In this document: positions 27,139 to 36,959 of the stretch, piece after piece | Position numbering within the stretch: the stretch's first letter is position 1 | How the letters are laid out: every line of letters begins with the position of its first letter | Assembly (NCBI GenBank): GCA_018660835.1 | Contig: JABJJN010000020.1 | Coordinates: forward strand, 248,001-312,000 | DNA: 64,000 nucleotides | From: Gemmatimonadota bacterium | GTDB lineage: Bacteria > Latescibacterota > UBA2968 > UBA8231 | Reading direction: 5' to 3' | Translations under genes and position numbers: made by a program | The notes under the pieces: generated by a model | The model's database searches: none | Seen by the model: the letters and a program-made list of their open reading frames with translations, nothing else | What the model was told of the DNA's origin: nothing

Positions 27139-28077
27139 TCAGTCCAGACTCTGGCCTGTCGTGGACACGACGGACCTGAAAATGTGTCGGAGCTTCTGTG
27201 TTGTCTCTTTGGGCAGAGGTTCACGTTCGAAACTCTCCAGGTTCCGCTCAAGGTGTTCGGCATTCCCCGTCCCTGACAGCACGACGTGCACACCTGCCTC
27301 ATCACGACAGAATCGATAGGCCAGATCGGGAAGAGACGCAGCTGAAGACAGGGCAAAGTCCAGGATCCTGCCCACATCGACATCCTCTGTGTCCATTTCC
27401 CCCCTCTCAAGCAGGGACTGCACGAAGGGGACGATTGCCTCTTCACTACCCAAGGCCTTGCGTACGGCAAACATGACCTGCACTCCCACATTCTGCCTGA
27501 TCGCAGGAGCCAGCACTGCTGCGCGGGCCGTCTGATTCAGCAGATTGAAGCCCACCATCACAACATCCCACAGGTCATCTGCAAGCGCTTCGCTCAACAT
27601 GGCATGCTGTCGATCCTCGCCGAACATTTCGGTGATACCGAGAAATCGAATCTTCCCGGCTTGCCTGGCTGCCTCAAGAGTCGGATAGATCTCCTCGACG
27701 AGTCGTCGGTAGTCCTGAGGGACGACGCCGTGGAGATTGTAGATGTCAATCGCATCGGTCTGTAGTCGTCGCAGGCTGGCGTCCAGGCTTTCCATCACGG
27801 ACTCAGGTGTCACATCCTTGTGGCGCGTCGATTTCTTCGTGGACAGGATGATCTGATCGCGATCGCGTCCTTCAAGAGCACGTCCGATGATCTGCTCTGT
27901 TCCGTATCCCTCTGATGTATCAACGAGATTGACGCCTGCGTCGAAGGCCCGACGCAGTAGATTGACAGATTCCTGTTCACTACGACCTGTCTTCACACCA
28001 ATCTGGCTCGGTCCGCCAGCGCCGACGCCCATACGCGAAACCTGAAGTCCTGTGCGTCCCAGCGTGACGGTCTGCAT
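27139..28077 (-). CDS. Aldo/keto reductase
   Basis: 312-residue NADP-dependent AKR. Catalytic tetrad region: LVDTSEGYG (Asp, Tyr), ILSTKKST (Lys), and an IYNLHGV His region (about residue 114). C-terminal segments LGSEEAIVPF and LVCRDEAGVHVVLSGTGN-like cofactor-binding region are typical. Its ATG directly follows the upstream gene's stop (TAGATG), so it is co-transcribed with the 6PGDH-like gene. Likely reduces a sugar or ketone intermediate. Confidence 0.86.
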   Translation of the reverse strand: MQTVTLGRTGLQVSRMGVGAGGPSQIGVKTGRSEQESVNLLRRAFDAGVNLVDTSEGYGTEQIIGRALEGRDRDQIILSTKKSTRHKDVTPESVMESLDASLRRLQTDAIDIYNLHGVVPQDYRRLVEEIYPTLEAARQAGKIRFLGITEMFGEDRQHAMLSEALADDLWDVVMVGFNLLNQTARAAVLAPAIRQNVGVQVMFAVRKALGSEEAIVPFVQSLLERGEMDTEDVDVGRILDFALSSAASLPDLAYRFCRDEAGVHVVLSGTGNAEHLERNLESFEREPLPKETTQKLRHIFRSVVSTTGQSLD

Positions 28078-28926
28078 CTACGACCTGCCTTCAGAAGGTT
28101 CACAGAGAAGTGCCTCAACAACCTGCTCCGTCGTCGTTTCAGACTCCTTCCGAAGATCACTCAGTCGACGGAAGATCTCCGACGCCGCTGCATGGAATCC
28201 ACCTGGCAATCCAGCCTCTTCAAAGGTGCAGGAGATCTCCTGCATCTCATCGATCCAACGCCAGGCGCGGGACGTGACACCACTGGCTGGTCCAGTTGCC
28301 TTCGCGGCCAACACACCATCCCCCTCCTCCCATTGCTTCTGTAGTGCTTGCCGTACGCCCATGGCCTCGGCCGTACCCAGGATACCGTAGAGCAGGGCAG
28401 ATGTGCCCTTGGTGTAGGCGGCGTAGCACATCTTCAGAGCTGAGGCAGCGACGGGATCGGCATTGAGCACACTCGTTGCCAGCATACCGCCGGCAAACCA
28501 GTCGACCACATCACCTGCATGCGTGCCGGACAGATACAGAACGGTCTTGTCTTGTGTCCAGGCCGGTCCGCCGATTACACCACCGTCTACATAGCGAGCA
28601 CCGGCCTTTGTAACGATGCCGGCAATTGCCTTGGCTCGTTGCGGTGAAATCGCATTGGCGTCGAGATACAGACCGTCAAAGTTGCTCCCTGCTACTTGCC
28701 GGGACACGTCGACCGTGATGGCCGGCGGGCAGATGCTGACGATGGCGCTGCATTGCTCGCACAGTTGCTGCACAGTGTCTACATCGGTCAGTCCATTCTC
28801 GTCGGCACGCTCACGGGTCTGCGAGCTGCGGCCCTGCGATGCCCAGCAAGCGTCATGGCCTGCAGCCTTCGCCGACGCGGCCAGAGAAACACCCATACTG
28901 CCGGGATGGAGGAAACCAATTCGCAT
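28078..28926 (-). CDS. 6-phosphogluconate-dehydrogenase-like NAD(P)-binding protein (DUF1932-type C-terminus)
   Basis: 282 residues. MRIGFLHPGSMGVSLAASAKAAGH is the dinucleotide-binding GxGxMG-like opening of the 3-hydroxyisobutyrate dehydrogenase/6PGDH group (here G-x-M-G), and the central YVDGGVIGGPAWTQDKTVLYLSG region plus a helical C-terminus with KMCYAAYTKGTSALLYGIL resemble the DUF1932/6PGDH alpha-helical domain. ATG 28926 is preceded by AGAAGAG and is preferred over an upstream in-frame extension to 29007. Probable beta-hydroxy-acid dehydrogenase, paired with an aldo/keto reductase. Confidence 0.82.
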   Translation of the reverse strand: MRIGFLHPGSMGVSLAASAKAAGHDACWASQGRSSQTRERADENGLTDVDTVQQLCEQCSAIVSICPPAITVDVSRQVAGSNFDGLYLDANAISPQRAKAIAGIVTKAGARYVDGGVIGGPAWTQDKTVLYLSGTHAGDVVDWFAGGMLATSVLNADPVAASALKMCYAAYTKGTSALLYGILGTAEAMGVRQALQKQWEEGDGVLAAKATGPASGVTSRAWRWIDEMQEISCTFEEAGLPGGFHAAASEIFRRLSDLRKESETTTEQVVEALLCEPSEGRS

Positions 28927-29135
28927 GGAGTGTTCTCTTCTTTGGGGGGATTTCACAGGCATGTGAGACTGGATATGGACACCGGTGGAGTCTGGAACCT
29001 TCCACAATCAGTGGCCTACGTCAATCGAATCAGCCGTTGCCTTGGCCCTTATATCCTGTGGTGATACCGACCATCGCCACCTACGTTACAGCGAATCCGA
29101 ACCGGCATTGACGAGCGACATACGAGAGAGCTGTC

Positions 29136-29906
29136 ATGGAACGACTCACCACTCAGCAACGACAGCAGTTCGATGATGAAGGATACGTCGTCGTCGACAA
29201 CTTGCTCTCACCCACCGAGGTTGACGTTTTGCGTCATGCACTGGCCGAATTGGAAGACTCGAATCGTCAGGATGAATGTTTCGACTGGCAGGGGGGACAC
29301 ATCGTCACGATCCACGGCCTGCCCCTGCTCCAAGGTGCGCTGTCGCGTCTGGCCCAGTATCGTCCCGTTGTGGATCTGATCAGCGAGTTGATGGGTCGAT
29401 CGATTCAACTTACGGGAGCCATTCTGCTCGATAAACATCCGCAACACAATTGGGACATTGGTTGGCATCAGGACAATGGGATCTATGTAGATCACATTCC
29501 GGATGGCGCCCCTGAAGACATCCGCGGTGGGATCCCTGTCTATTCGACACTGGCCATGGAGATGGCCCAAAATGTCTCCTGCCGCATTTCGCTTGATGAA
29601 GCGGGATTCGACACGGGTGGACTGTATGTCCTGCCTCGTTCTCACCTTGAGAATTATGGTGGCAATGACAAGATCGAGGAGCGCTTCGGTGATCACGTGG
29701 GGGTTCTCGCCCATCAGGAACCGGGATCTGCCCTCTGCTATCGGCCCTTACTACTGCATCGCGCCAACAAGATGACCGCCACCGGCCGCCGACGAATCCT
29801 GCATCTGCAATACGGCCCCGACGACTTAAAGCTACCCGGTACCGACACCTATCCCTGGCCCCAGGGACGGCCGCTCACTGCACTCGAGAGTCTGCTAGCC
29901 GAATGA
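29136..29906 (+). CDS. Phytanoyl-CoA dioxygenase (PhyH) family protein
   Basis: 256 residues. PhyH opening TTQQRQQFDDEGYVVVDNLLSPTEVDVLRHAL. The iron-binding H-x-D is in IGWHQDNGIYVD (about residues 110-112) and the distal His in RPLLLHRANKMT, with RRRILHLQYGP for the 2-oxoglutarate Arg. The last codons overlap the following methyltransferase gene (ATGA at 29903), suggesting a coupled pair: an oxygenase followed by a methyltransferase. That is the second such oxygenase-plus-partner arrangement in the window. Confidence 0.87.
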   Translation: MERLTTQQRQQFDDEGYVVVDNLLSPTEVDVLRHALAELEDSNRQDECFDWQGGHIVTIHGLPLLQGALSRLAQYRPVVDLISELMGRSIQLTGAILLDKHPQHNWDIGWHQDNGIYVDHIPDGAPEDIRGGIPVYSTLAMEMAQNVSCRISLDEAGFDTGGLYVLPRSHLENYGGNDKIEERFGDHVGVLAHQEPGSALCYRPLLLHRANKMTATGRRRILHLQYGPDDLKLPGTDTYPWPQGRPLTALESLLAE

Positions 29907-30676
29907 CTGATTTTCCCGAATATGCCGAGATCAATCGTGCCCACTGGAATCGCCATGCGGACTGGTGGGTGGCCCCAGGGCGACGCAACTGGTCAGCCGC
30001 CGAACCCAGTTGGGGTGTCTGGGGGATTTCCAATAGTGAACTGCCACTGCTACCTGATGACATGACAGGGATGGACGCGATCGAACTGGGCTGTGGCACC
30101 GCCTATGTGTCGGGATGGATGAAGTCACGCGGTGCGCGCGTCGTTGGCATTGACCCATCGGATCGCCAGTTGGAAACAGCTCGGACGTTGAGTACCGAGC
30201 ATGGAGCTCAAATCGAGTTCGTCCACGGTGTCGCGGAGTCGGTGCCCTGGGCAGATGCATCTTTCGACTTCGCCATCAGCGAATATGGAGCAGCGATTTG
30301 GGCTGATCCGCGTGTCTGGATACCGGAGGCCTGGCGCCTGCTGAAACCGGGTGGGCACCTGGTGTTTCTTGGCAATAGCTCGTGGGCCATGGTCTGCGCC
30401 CCCGACGAAGGACATACGAGCATGACCATGCAGCGCGACTATTTCGGCATGCACAAGGTCGCTTGGTCCGACGAGGGTGATCCCTCTGTGGAATTCAATC
30501 TACCGATCAGCGAATGGTTCGCTCTGTTCAAGCAGACGGGTTTCGTCGTCGAGGATTTCTACGAAGTCCGTGCTCCCGACAGTGCCACAGGTGTGCAGTT
30601 TGAAACACCCGCCGAATGGGCGAAGCGTTACCCCACAGAGCAAGCATGGCGCCTGCGCAAGTCGACGCCCAGGTAG
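29903..30676 (+). CDS. Class I SAM-dependent methyltransferase
   Basis: 257 residues. Motif I AIELGCGTAYVSGWMKSRG (about residues 57-75), acidic IDPSDRQLETAR and LLKPGGHLVFLGNSS as motif III. The N-terminus (INRAHWNRHADWWVAPGRRNW) resembles other methyltransferases with an aromatic lid. It overlaps the PhyH gene by four bases. The pairing suggests hydroxylation followed by methylation of one substrate, which is inference. Confidence 0.82.
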   Translation: MTDFPEYAEINRAHWNRHADWWVAPGRRNWSAAEPSWGVWGISNSELPLLPDDMTGMDAIELGCGTAYVSGWMKSRGARVVGIDPSDRQLETARTLSTEHGAQIEFVHGVAESVPWADASFDFAISEYGAAIWADPRVWIPEAWRLLKPGGHLVFLGNSSWAMVCAPDEGHTSMTMQRDYFGMHKVAWSDEGDPSVEFNLPISEWFALFKQTGFVVEDFYEVRAPDSATGVQFETPAEWAKRYPTEQAWRLRKSTPR

Positions 30677-30682
30677 ACCATC

Positions 30683-33600
30683 TTGTCTGCACGCCGCCAT
30701 CCTCTTGTAATCACTGCCTTGCTGCTCTTTTGCCTTTGGGGATTTCTCCGGCTACCTCCGGGGCAGAGCCTGCTGAGCCTCCTTGCCCAGCGGCAACTAC
30801 AAGGTGCCATGGGTGGCCAGGTCCTGATTGGTGACTTGTCCACCAACCTATGGGATGAGTTCGAAGTCCGGCATGTCAGCTGGCGGACAGCAGAAGGCAC
30901 GATGGCCGGTGTGGAGATCGATTCGCTCAGGGTCCGCTGGAGCTCGGGGCCACCTTGGTCCGGCCCCCCGGCGGCACTGGCCGTGTCTGGCCTGCACTTG
31001 CAAGTGAATCCCGGCGATGGCGGTGAGCAGGTGATCCCTGCAACGCCAGATCTTCCCATCCAAAGCCGGGAGCCGCTGCGCCTACCAGCCTGGATCGCGG
31101 ATACAGTCCGGGTTGAGGGCGTGGAAGTCAGCACGCAGGGCGAGGTGGTGGGTGGCTTCTGGGGCCCACTGACAATGCTGCGCGTGTCACAGACCGACGC
31201 CGCAGACGGTCTCACACGAGTGAAGTTCGACACAGATGCGGCGACAGTGCGCTTCCCCTCCGAGCCATCTACCTGGCCAGTTGACCTGCTGGGCTCCGCG
31301 GTAATCGGTGCGGATTGGATCGAGCTGGAAGCAAGTCTGCGGACGCAGGTTCATCACGTGATGGTCGACGCCTACGCTGAGACAGGTGAGGCTGTTGGCT
31401 CGCGCCGTCCACTCTTTGATATACAGGCATGGCTCGGTCTCAAGGATCAGGGCCTGGCAAGCGTTGCGAACCTCGATTCCTCGATGCGTGTGCGTAGTCT
31501 TGCCATCCACCTGAACGCCCACGGCTATGGTGCGACGTCCCTTGTCGCCCACGTGCAAGGTGAGCTTGAGCATCTGGTGACATCTGGCGTTGACCTTGGA
31601 GACGCGCGTTTGGTTGCCGACGTGACGGGTGACGGTCTGCTGATGTTGGACACCCTGACCCTCACAGGGACTGCAGGGAACCTCTTCGCCCGCGGCCAGA
31701 TCAACTGGCCACGTCCGCACGCCGTCGATGTAGCCGTTGAGTTGAATGCCCTGCAACTCGAAACGTGGTCACGCCTGGTCCCTGGGCAGCAGTTGCCCCT
31801 CGTCGGCGAAGTCGATGTTCAGTTCACATGGCAGGGAGATCTCGACGACCCCACGCAGATCATCGCGCATTTGCAGGGCGAGGGAGTCCACTTCGGTGAT
31901 CTCGATCTGCAGCAACCCGTACTGCAACTCGACTATACCCGACCCAGTCTTCACGCTCGCTTCGACACACCCTACGGAAGCCTGGCAGTTGACGGAGACG
32001 TCGCGGCTGCAGATACACACGAACTCCTCTGGCGCGTGGACGATGTTAACCTTGCACCATTGCAGCAACTTGGTGGCATCAGAACAGTCGCGGGCGTTGG
32101 CCGCGTCGAAGCACACACATCCGGATCGATCCACCGTCCCCGGATCCAGGCTGAGCTGGAACTGCGTGAGATTCGCCTCGGTGCACTACGCCTGCCGTCC
32201 ATCTCATCGGCGGCAGAGGTTGATACGGGAGGTAACGTGGAGGTCACCACCCGGGCTGGTGGACTGCAGATCCTTGCCCGGGGAGACTGGCAGACTCAGC
32301 AGTTGCTGGCAGCGACGGTTCAACTCAAGGACGACCCCTTGTCGAAGTGGCTCGCGCACCCATGGGCACAGGATTGGTCAGGAGAACTGCAGGTCGATCT
32401 GTCTGCCAGTGGCAGCCTGCAAGAGCCGAAGATTGAGGGTCAGATACAAATCGATGAACTCGGGCTCCGAGGTCGAAACTTTGGAGACGTGTCGTGGTCC
32501 ATGTCATTGGCCAAAGGCACTGCCCAGGTACGCGTCACCGGCCTCGATTCATCGGCGCGATTACAGGGATCCCTACATCTCGACGAGGGTTTGCCCTTTG
32601 ACCTGCAGGGCCAGTTGCATGATACGCAATTGCGCCCCTTTCTCGAGATGCTCACCGATCACCCCTCAGCCTTTGGTGGTCACATTCGGGCCGGTCTGCA
32701 GGTATCCGGTCAGATCAGCGATCTCGAAGCGACTCGCGTCAGACTCACGCTCGATGACCTGATGGTGTCTTCCCCGTCAGGTGCACTCAGTCTGACCACC
32801 CCCAGCACAGCGCGCTGGGTAGATGAGACACTGCATCTGGATTCTCTGCGCTTGGCCGGATCTGCTGGCGAGATGGATGTCACCGGTGTCGCTTCGCGTC
32901 GCGGCCCGATTCATCTCAAATACCGACTCACGCGACTCGCCCTCCCCTATGTGGCGTCTTTCCTCGACATACGAGCTGAGACCCATGGAGACTTGAGTGG
33001 ATATCTCGATGTAAGTGGTGTGTTGGCGGCGCCCATCATTGGCGGTGGAATCGGTGTCGAGGGTCTTCGCCTGGGCACATCAGAAGTTGGTGATCTACAG
33101 GCGCGATTCTCCAGCGCCGACGGCATGGCCCACCTCGAGGAACTTGAACTGCGCTTGCCTCGAGGTGGAACCGTAACAGGCACGGCGAGCTTTCCGGTCG
33201 CGGTGGGCGAGCAGACGACGGCTCGTTCTGTGCACGCAGAAGTTCACGTGGATAGTGTTTCTCTCGATACAGCACAGGGTCTGCCGCCTGAGGTTGTTGT
33301 CACCATGGCAGGTCGAGTAAGTGCCCACGGCAAGGACTGGGACGGTGCGTCACTTGATGTCATCCTGCATGCCGATCAACTGTCCGTAGCTACCGCCGAT
33401 CACACGGCCCGGAGCGCCGATCCCGTCATGGTGCATTGGCAACGAGGCGATCTGCGCGCGTCGACTGCGCACTTTGTTGTCGCCGAGAACGCGTCCTCTG
33501 CCGAGCAACCGGATCGCATGGATACGGTCGCGGTTCATGGCAACAGCGCGGATTCCGAAGGTTTCAGCGTAGCCGCTGAGCGCATCGATCTGGAGATGTT

Positions 33601-35209
33601 GTCGCAGATCCTCGGCGTCGAACGCTCTGTCCACGGCATCGGCAGCGCGCAGGCTTTGTGGCGCGGAACCTGGCCCGCCGCCCGCATCGACGTGCGTGTT
33701 GAAATGCAGAATGGGTCTGTCGATTCAGTCCACGTGGATGAGTTACTCGTGGCGGGCAGATATGACACCAGTGGATTGAGCCTCGATACGCTGCATGCGG
33801 ATGCAGCAGGTGGCACATTGCGTGGCTCTGGTTTCGTCAATCGTGACAGTCTTCGACTCGCGGTCAATCTGCAGGATTTTTCCCTTGCCCCTCTGCGACA
33901 CTCCTGGCAGCAATCGACGGCCAATGCGGGGCCGTGGTCGACAGCCACTGTGAGGGGAGATCTGCACGGCAGTGTTCAGATTGAGGGACCACGTAGCGCC
34001 CCCAGATGGCAGATGCAGGCAGCCATCATCGATGGCGCACTCGAAATCCCTTCCTTCGAACCCGCACTGCAATTTTCCAGCGCCCAGGTATTTCTCACAC
34101 CTGATACACTGATTGTAACTGGTCTCGAAGATCCCGATGGTCGCTGGTCATTGACTGCAAGCGCGCAGATCGCGAATGGCACACCGACCAGCTTCCAGAC
34201 AGCCATGCAACTGCATGAATTGCGCATCGTCGTTCCGGAAACGATGAAACTCACCGTGGACGGCAGTCTCGCCTGGCAGGGAACGCCCGAACATTCCACG
34301 GTGACGGGTAAGGTCCTGGTCGCACCAGGTCACCTCGTTGAGCGCATGAGTCTGCGGACCCTCGCCTTTGCAGATTCCGCCGCTGCTCTAACCACGACGG
34401 CCAGCAGCGACACGGCCACGACGGCATTGAGAAATGTCCACCTCGATGTGGATCTGGCTGGTAGAGATCTGCTGCTCGACAATGATCTGGCCCGCATCCC
34501 CTTCGACACCCAGCTATTGGTAGGTGGCACAGCAGCTCAGCCGACCATACGCGGCGGCCTGCATGCCAACGAGGGCAGCATCTTCTATATGGGTCAGGAA
34601 TTTGAAGTATCGCAGACTCGCTTTGAATTTGCCGACGAACGCCCTCTCGAGGATGTGTATGTCCTTTTCCACAATCCAGTGCGTCTCGATCCTGCCGTTG
34701 ACTTTGCGGCGCAGACGGAACTGAAGGCCAAGAACGGCAATGAGTATGACATCCACCTTGGCCTGGGTGGCACCCTCGCCGATCTCCAGGTCACGCTGAC
34801 GTCTGAACCTGCTGAATCTCAGGTCGACATTCTGTCGCTTCTGAACTTCGGTAAGACAGGCGTACCCATGGTCGATGCCCGTGGTGGCATGCTGTCGACG
34901 GGTGTGAATCTGAGTCCAAAGTATCTGCTGTCGGTGACCGAATCTCAGTTCGGTCGTGTCCTTGGGCTGGACAATGTGGAAATCGACAACAGTATCCTGA
35001 AACCTGGTCGACTGGCGGGATCTCGCATTGTCCTGACGAAGCAATTGGGCAAGCGCACAGAGATGATCTACTCGACCACCGTGGGCTACGCGAGTCAGGG
35101 GCGCGTGCAGTTGCAATACGATCTTGGCCGACACATCTATCTGCAGACACAACACGATGCACGGGGCGAATCGGGAATCGACCTGAATCTGAAGTTGACC
35201 TTCAAATGA
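30683..35209 (+). CDS. tamB: TamB-family translocation/assembly protein
   Basis: 1508 residues. One N-terminal membrane anchor (VITALLLFCLWGFL, about residues 10-23) is followed by a very long, beta-strand-rich AsmA/TamB-like region, and the C-terminal DUF490 domain (about residues 1300-1508) includes DNVEIDNSILKPGRL and LTKQLGKRTEMIYSTTVGYASQGR. TamB bridges the inner and outer membranes and moves lipids or assists outer-membrane insertion together with TamA. Start TTG 30683 is the first plausible codon, with weak AGG about 12 bases upstream. It overlaps tamA by four bases (ATGA). It follows a methyltransferase gene by 6 bases, an odd operon mate. Confidence 0.9.
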   Translation: MSARRHPLVITALLLFCLWGFLRLPPGQSLLSLLAQRQLQGAMGGQVLIGDLSTNLWDEFEVRHVSWRTAEGTMAGVEIDSLRVRWSSGPPWSGPPAALAVSGLHLQVNPGDGGEQVIPATPDLPIQSREPLRLPAWIADTVRVEGVEVSTQGEVVGGFWGPLTMLRVSQTDAADGLTRVKFDTDAATVRFPSEPSTWPVDLLGSAVIGADWIELEASLRTQVHHVMVDAYAETGEAVGSRRPLFDIQAWLGLKDQGLASVANLDSSMRVRSLAIHLNAHGYGATSLVAHVQGELEHLVTSGVDLGDARLVADVTGDGLLMLDTLTLTGTAGNLFARGQINWPRPHAVDVAVELNALQLETWSRLVPGQQLPLVGEVDVQFTWQGDLDDPTQIIAHLQGEGVHFGDLDLQQPVLQLDYTRPSLHARFDTPYGSLAVDGDVAAADTHELLWRVDDVNLAPLQQLGGIRTVAGVGRVEAHTSGSIHRPRIQAELELREIRLGALRLPSISSAAEVDTGGNVEVTTRAGGLQILARGDWQTQQLLAATVQLKDDPLSKWLAHPWAQDWSGELQVDLSASGSLQEPKIEGQIQIDELGLRGRNFGDVSWSMSLAKGTAQVRVTGLDSSARLQGSLHLDEGLPFDLQGQLHDTQLRPFLEMLTDHPSAFGGHIRAGLQVSGQISDLEATRVRLTLDDLMVSSPSGALSLTTPSTARWVDETLHLDSLRLAGSAGEMDVTGVASRRGPIHLKYRLTRLALPYVASFLDIRAETHGDLSGYLDVSGVLAAPIIGGGIGVEGLRLGTSEVGDLQARFSSADGMAHLEELELRLPRGGTVTGTASFPVAVGEQTTARSVHAEVHVDSVSLDTAQGLPPEVVVTMAGRVSAHGKDWDGASLDVILHADQLSVATADHTARSADPVMVHWQRGDLRASTAHFVVAENASSAEQPDRMDTVAVHGNSADSEGFSVAAERIDLEMLSQILGVERSVHGIGSAQALWRGTWPAARIDVRVEMQNGSVDSVHVDELLVAGRYDTSGLSLDTLHADAAGGTLRGSGFVNRDSLRLAVNLQDFSLAPLRHSWQQSTANAGPWSTATVRGDLHGSVQIEGPRSAPRWQMQAAIIDGALEIPSFEPALQFSSAQVFLTPDTLIVTGLEDPDGRWSLTASAQIANGTPTSFQTAMQLHELRIVVPETMKLTVDGSLAWQGTPEHSTVTGKVLVAPGHLVERMSLRTLAFADSAAALTTTASSDTATTALRNVHLDVDLAGRDLLLDNDLARIPFDTQLLVGGTAAQPTIRGGLHANEGSIFYMGQEFEVSQTRFEFADERPLEDVYVLFHNPVRLDPAVDFAAQTELKAKNGNEYDIHLGLGGTLADLQVTLTSEPAESQVDILSLLNFGKTGVPMVDARGGMLSTGVNLSPKYLLSVTESQFGRVLGLDNVEIDNSILKPGRLAGSRIVLTKQLGKRTEMIYSTTVGYASQGRVQLQYDLGRHIYLQTQHDARGESGIDLNLKLTFK

Positions 35210-36951
35210 TGCGTCCTCCTCTCCTGGTGCTGATACTTGCAACGATGATGCTGTCTCCCGCATTCGTTGCTGCAGCCGAACCGCCACGCGTCAAAGCATT
35301 GACGATTACTGGCAATCGTCACTTTGGGGACCGCGAACTGGGTCGGGTGATGACGATGACGCCGCGTCGTTGGCGAGCACCACGCTTCCAACAAGCCGCC
35401 CTGCTCAGCGACGTGAATGCCTTGATCACACTGTATGAGGGCGAAGGTTATCTCGATGTCCGGGTTACTGAGCGGCGTCTGACATACAATGCGGACAGTT
35501 CGCGCGTCGCCATTGCGCTGCAACTCGATGAAGGCCCACGTACAGTCGTCCGTGATTTTGCCGTGAAGGGAGTCAGCGTATATAGCGACAGTGTCATTGC
35601 CCATCATCTACGCCTGGCTGAAGGCCGACCTTTTCGCCAGCGCGACTTACTACGCGACCGCAGTCGACTCCAGGCGCTGTACGCCGAGGATGGCCGGATT
35701 GACACGAGAATTCTCTACGAAGCCATTGTCGATTCCGCCGCCGCTGCGCGGGTTCACTTTGTCATCGAGGAAGGGCAGCCGGTCCGGTTGGCGAATGTGC
35801 GGCTGGAGGGTCTGCAAAAGACACGTCCCTACGTTGTCCTGAGAGAAGTGACGATGACGCAAGGCGCCGTGCTACGCCACAGTGAACTGCTCAATACGCA
35901 GACTGCCGTCTTCAGCACGGGTCTGTTTCGCAGTGTCCTTGTGCGACCAGACGTTGACAGTACTGGCGCAGAGACGAGAGATGTGACCATTCTCGTTCGC
36001 GAACGAGACACGGGTGCCCTTGATCTGGGCACAGGCTATGGCAGTTCAGAACATCTACGGGTTGTCGCCTCCGTAGCGCAGACCAACTGGCAAGGCAGAG
36101 GCCTGCGCTTCGGCGCCAATGGTCGAGTCAGCAGACTACTACGCACAGCAGAGGGCGTCTTCACATTGCCCTTCGTCCTGGGCGTTCGCGTTGCCCTCGA
36201 TGGCAGGCTCTTCTACACGTGGGAAAGAAATCCGGAAGCTGCCTTCCGAACTCGTCGCCGAGGTTTCGAAACGACCTTCAGCTACCAGGCACGCAATCAG
36301 TGGGTCGCCGATGCGGCCTACAATCTCCAACGTGTTCGATTTCAACGCGACAGAGCCCTGTACGAACCCGGGCGAACGACGAGCAGCATCAGTGTAGGGC
36401 TGCGCCGTGACACTCGCGACGATCCGCTTGATACGCGCGGCGGAAACTACATACGCACACGGCTGGAGATGGCAGGTGGACCACTTGGTGGCGCCAGCGA
36501 CTACAATCGTTCGACGCTGGAGGTCATGTCCTTTCGTCCCCTCCTGGGCGCGGTCCTCGGCATACACAGCCAGTTCAGCGGCATCGATGCATCTGGGGAT
36601 CTGTCACGCGTCGCTGAATACGAGCAGTTCTATCTGGGCGGTGATCGCTCGGTGCGTGGCTATGGTCGAGGTGAAATCGGTGCGGATCGTGTGGGTGAAC
36701 TGGCCTTCAATGGACAACTCGAACTTCGGCTACCCATCGCCACCCACGCAGTCGTCCTCTATGTGGATGCAGGACAGGTCTGGACCGACTTCAGTGAGAT
36801 CGCCATTGACGATCTGCGGCGCGCTTCAGGTGTTGGCTTGCGCTACAACTCGCGCTTCGGCCTGATCCGCTTCGACGTCGCCGTTGCCCACGACGACGGA
36901 TCCCTTGGCGACAATGTTGCATTGTATTTCGGTGTAGGGCAGGCCTTCTAG
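35206..36951 (+). CDS. tamA: TamA/BamA-family outer-membrane assembly protein
   Basis: 581 residues. Signal peptide about 1-24 (LLVLILATMMLSPAFVAAA), about three POTRA domains (about 27-270: RVKALTITGNRHFG, RDFAVKGVSVYSD, RLANVRLEGLQKTRP), then a C-terminal 16-strand barrel region with the conserved RSVRGYGRGEIG (about residues 482-493) and a terminal aromatic-ended strand (YFGVGQAF). With TamB it forms a translocation/assembly module. The order tamB then tamA, with a four-base overlap, is reversed from the proteobacterial tamA-tamB. Confidence 0.9.
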   Translation: MMRPPLLVLILATMMLSPAFVAAAEPPRVKALTITGNRHFGDRELGRVMTMTPRRWRAPRFQQAALLSDVNALITLYEGEGYLDVRVTERRLTYNADSSRVAIALQLDEGPRTVVRDFAVKGVSVYSDSVIAHHLRLAEGRPFRQRDLLRDRSRLQALYAEDGRIDTRILYEAIVDSAAAARVHFVIEEGQPVRLANVRLEGLQKTRPYVVLREVTMTQGAVLRHSELLNTQTAVFSTGLFRSVLVRPDVDSTGAETRDVTILVRERDTGALDLGTGYGSSEHLRVVASVAQTNWQGRGLRFGANGRVSRLLRTAEGVFTLPFVLGVRVALDGRLFYTWERNPEAAFRTRRRGFETTFSYQARNQWVADAAYNLQRVRFQRDRALYEPGRTTSSISVGLRRDTRDDPLDTRGGNYIRTRLEMAGGPLGGASDYNRSTLEVMSFRPLLGAVLGIHSQFSGIDASGDLSRVAEYEQFYLGGDRSVRGYGRGEIGADRVGELAFNGQLELRLPIATHAVVLYVDAGQVWTDFSEIAIDDLRRASGVGLRYNSRFGLIRFDVAVAHDDGSLGDNVALYFGVGQAF

Positions 36952-36959
36952 AGTCTCCT

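Noticed and set aside
32777..34333. Series of minus-strand open frames opposite tamB
   Set aside because: Short, low-complexity, no start signals, and tamB is unambiguous on the other strand.
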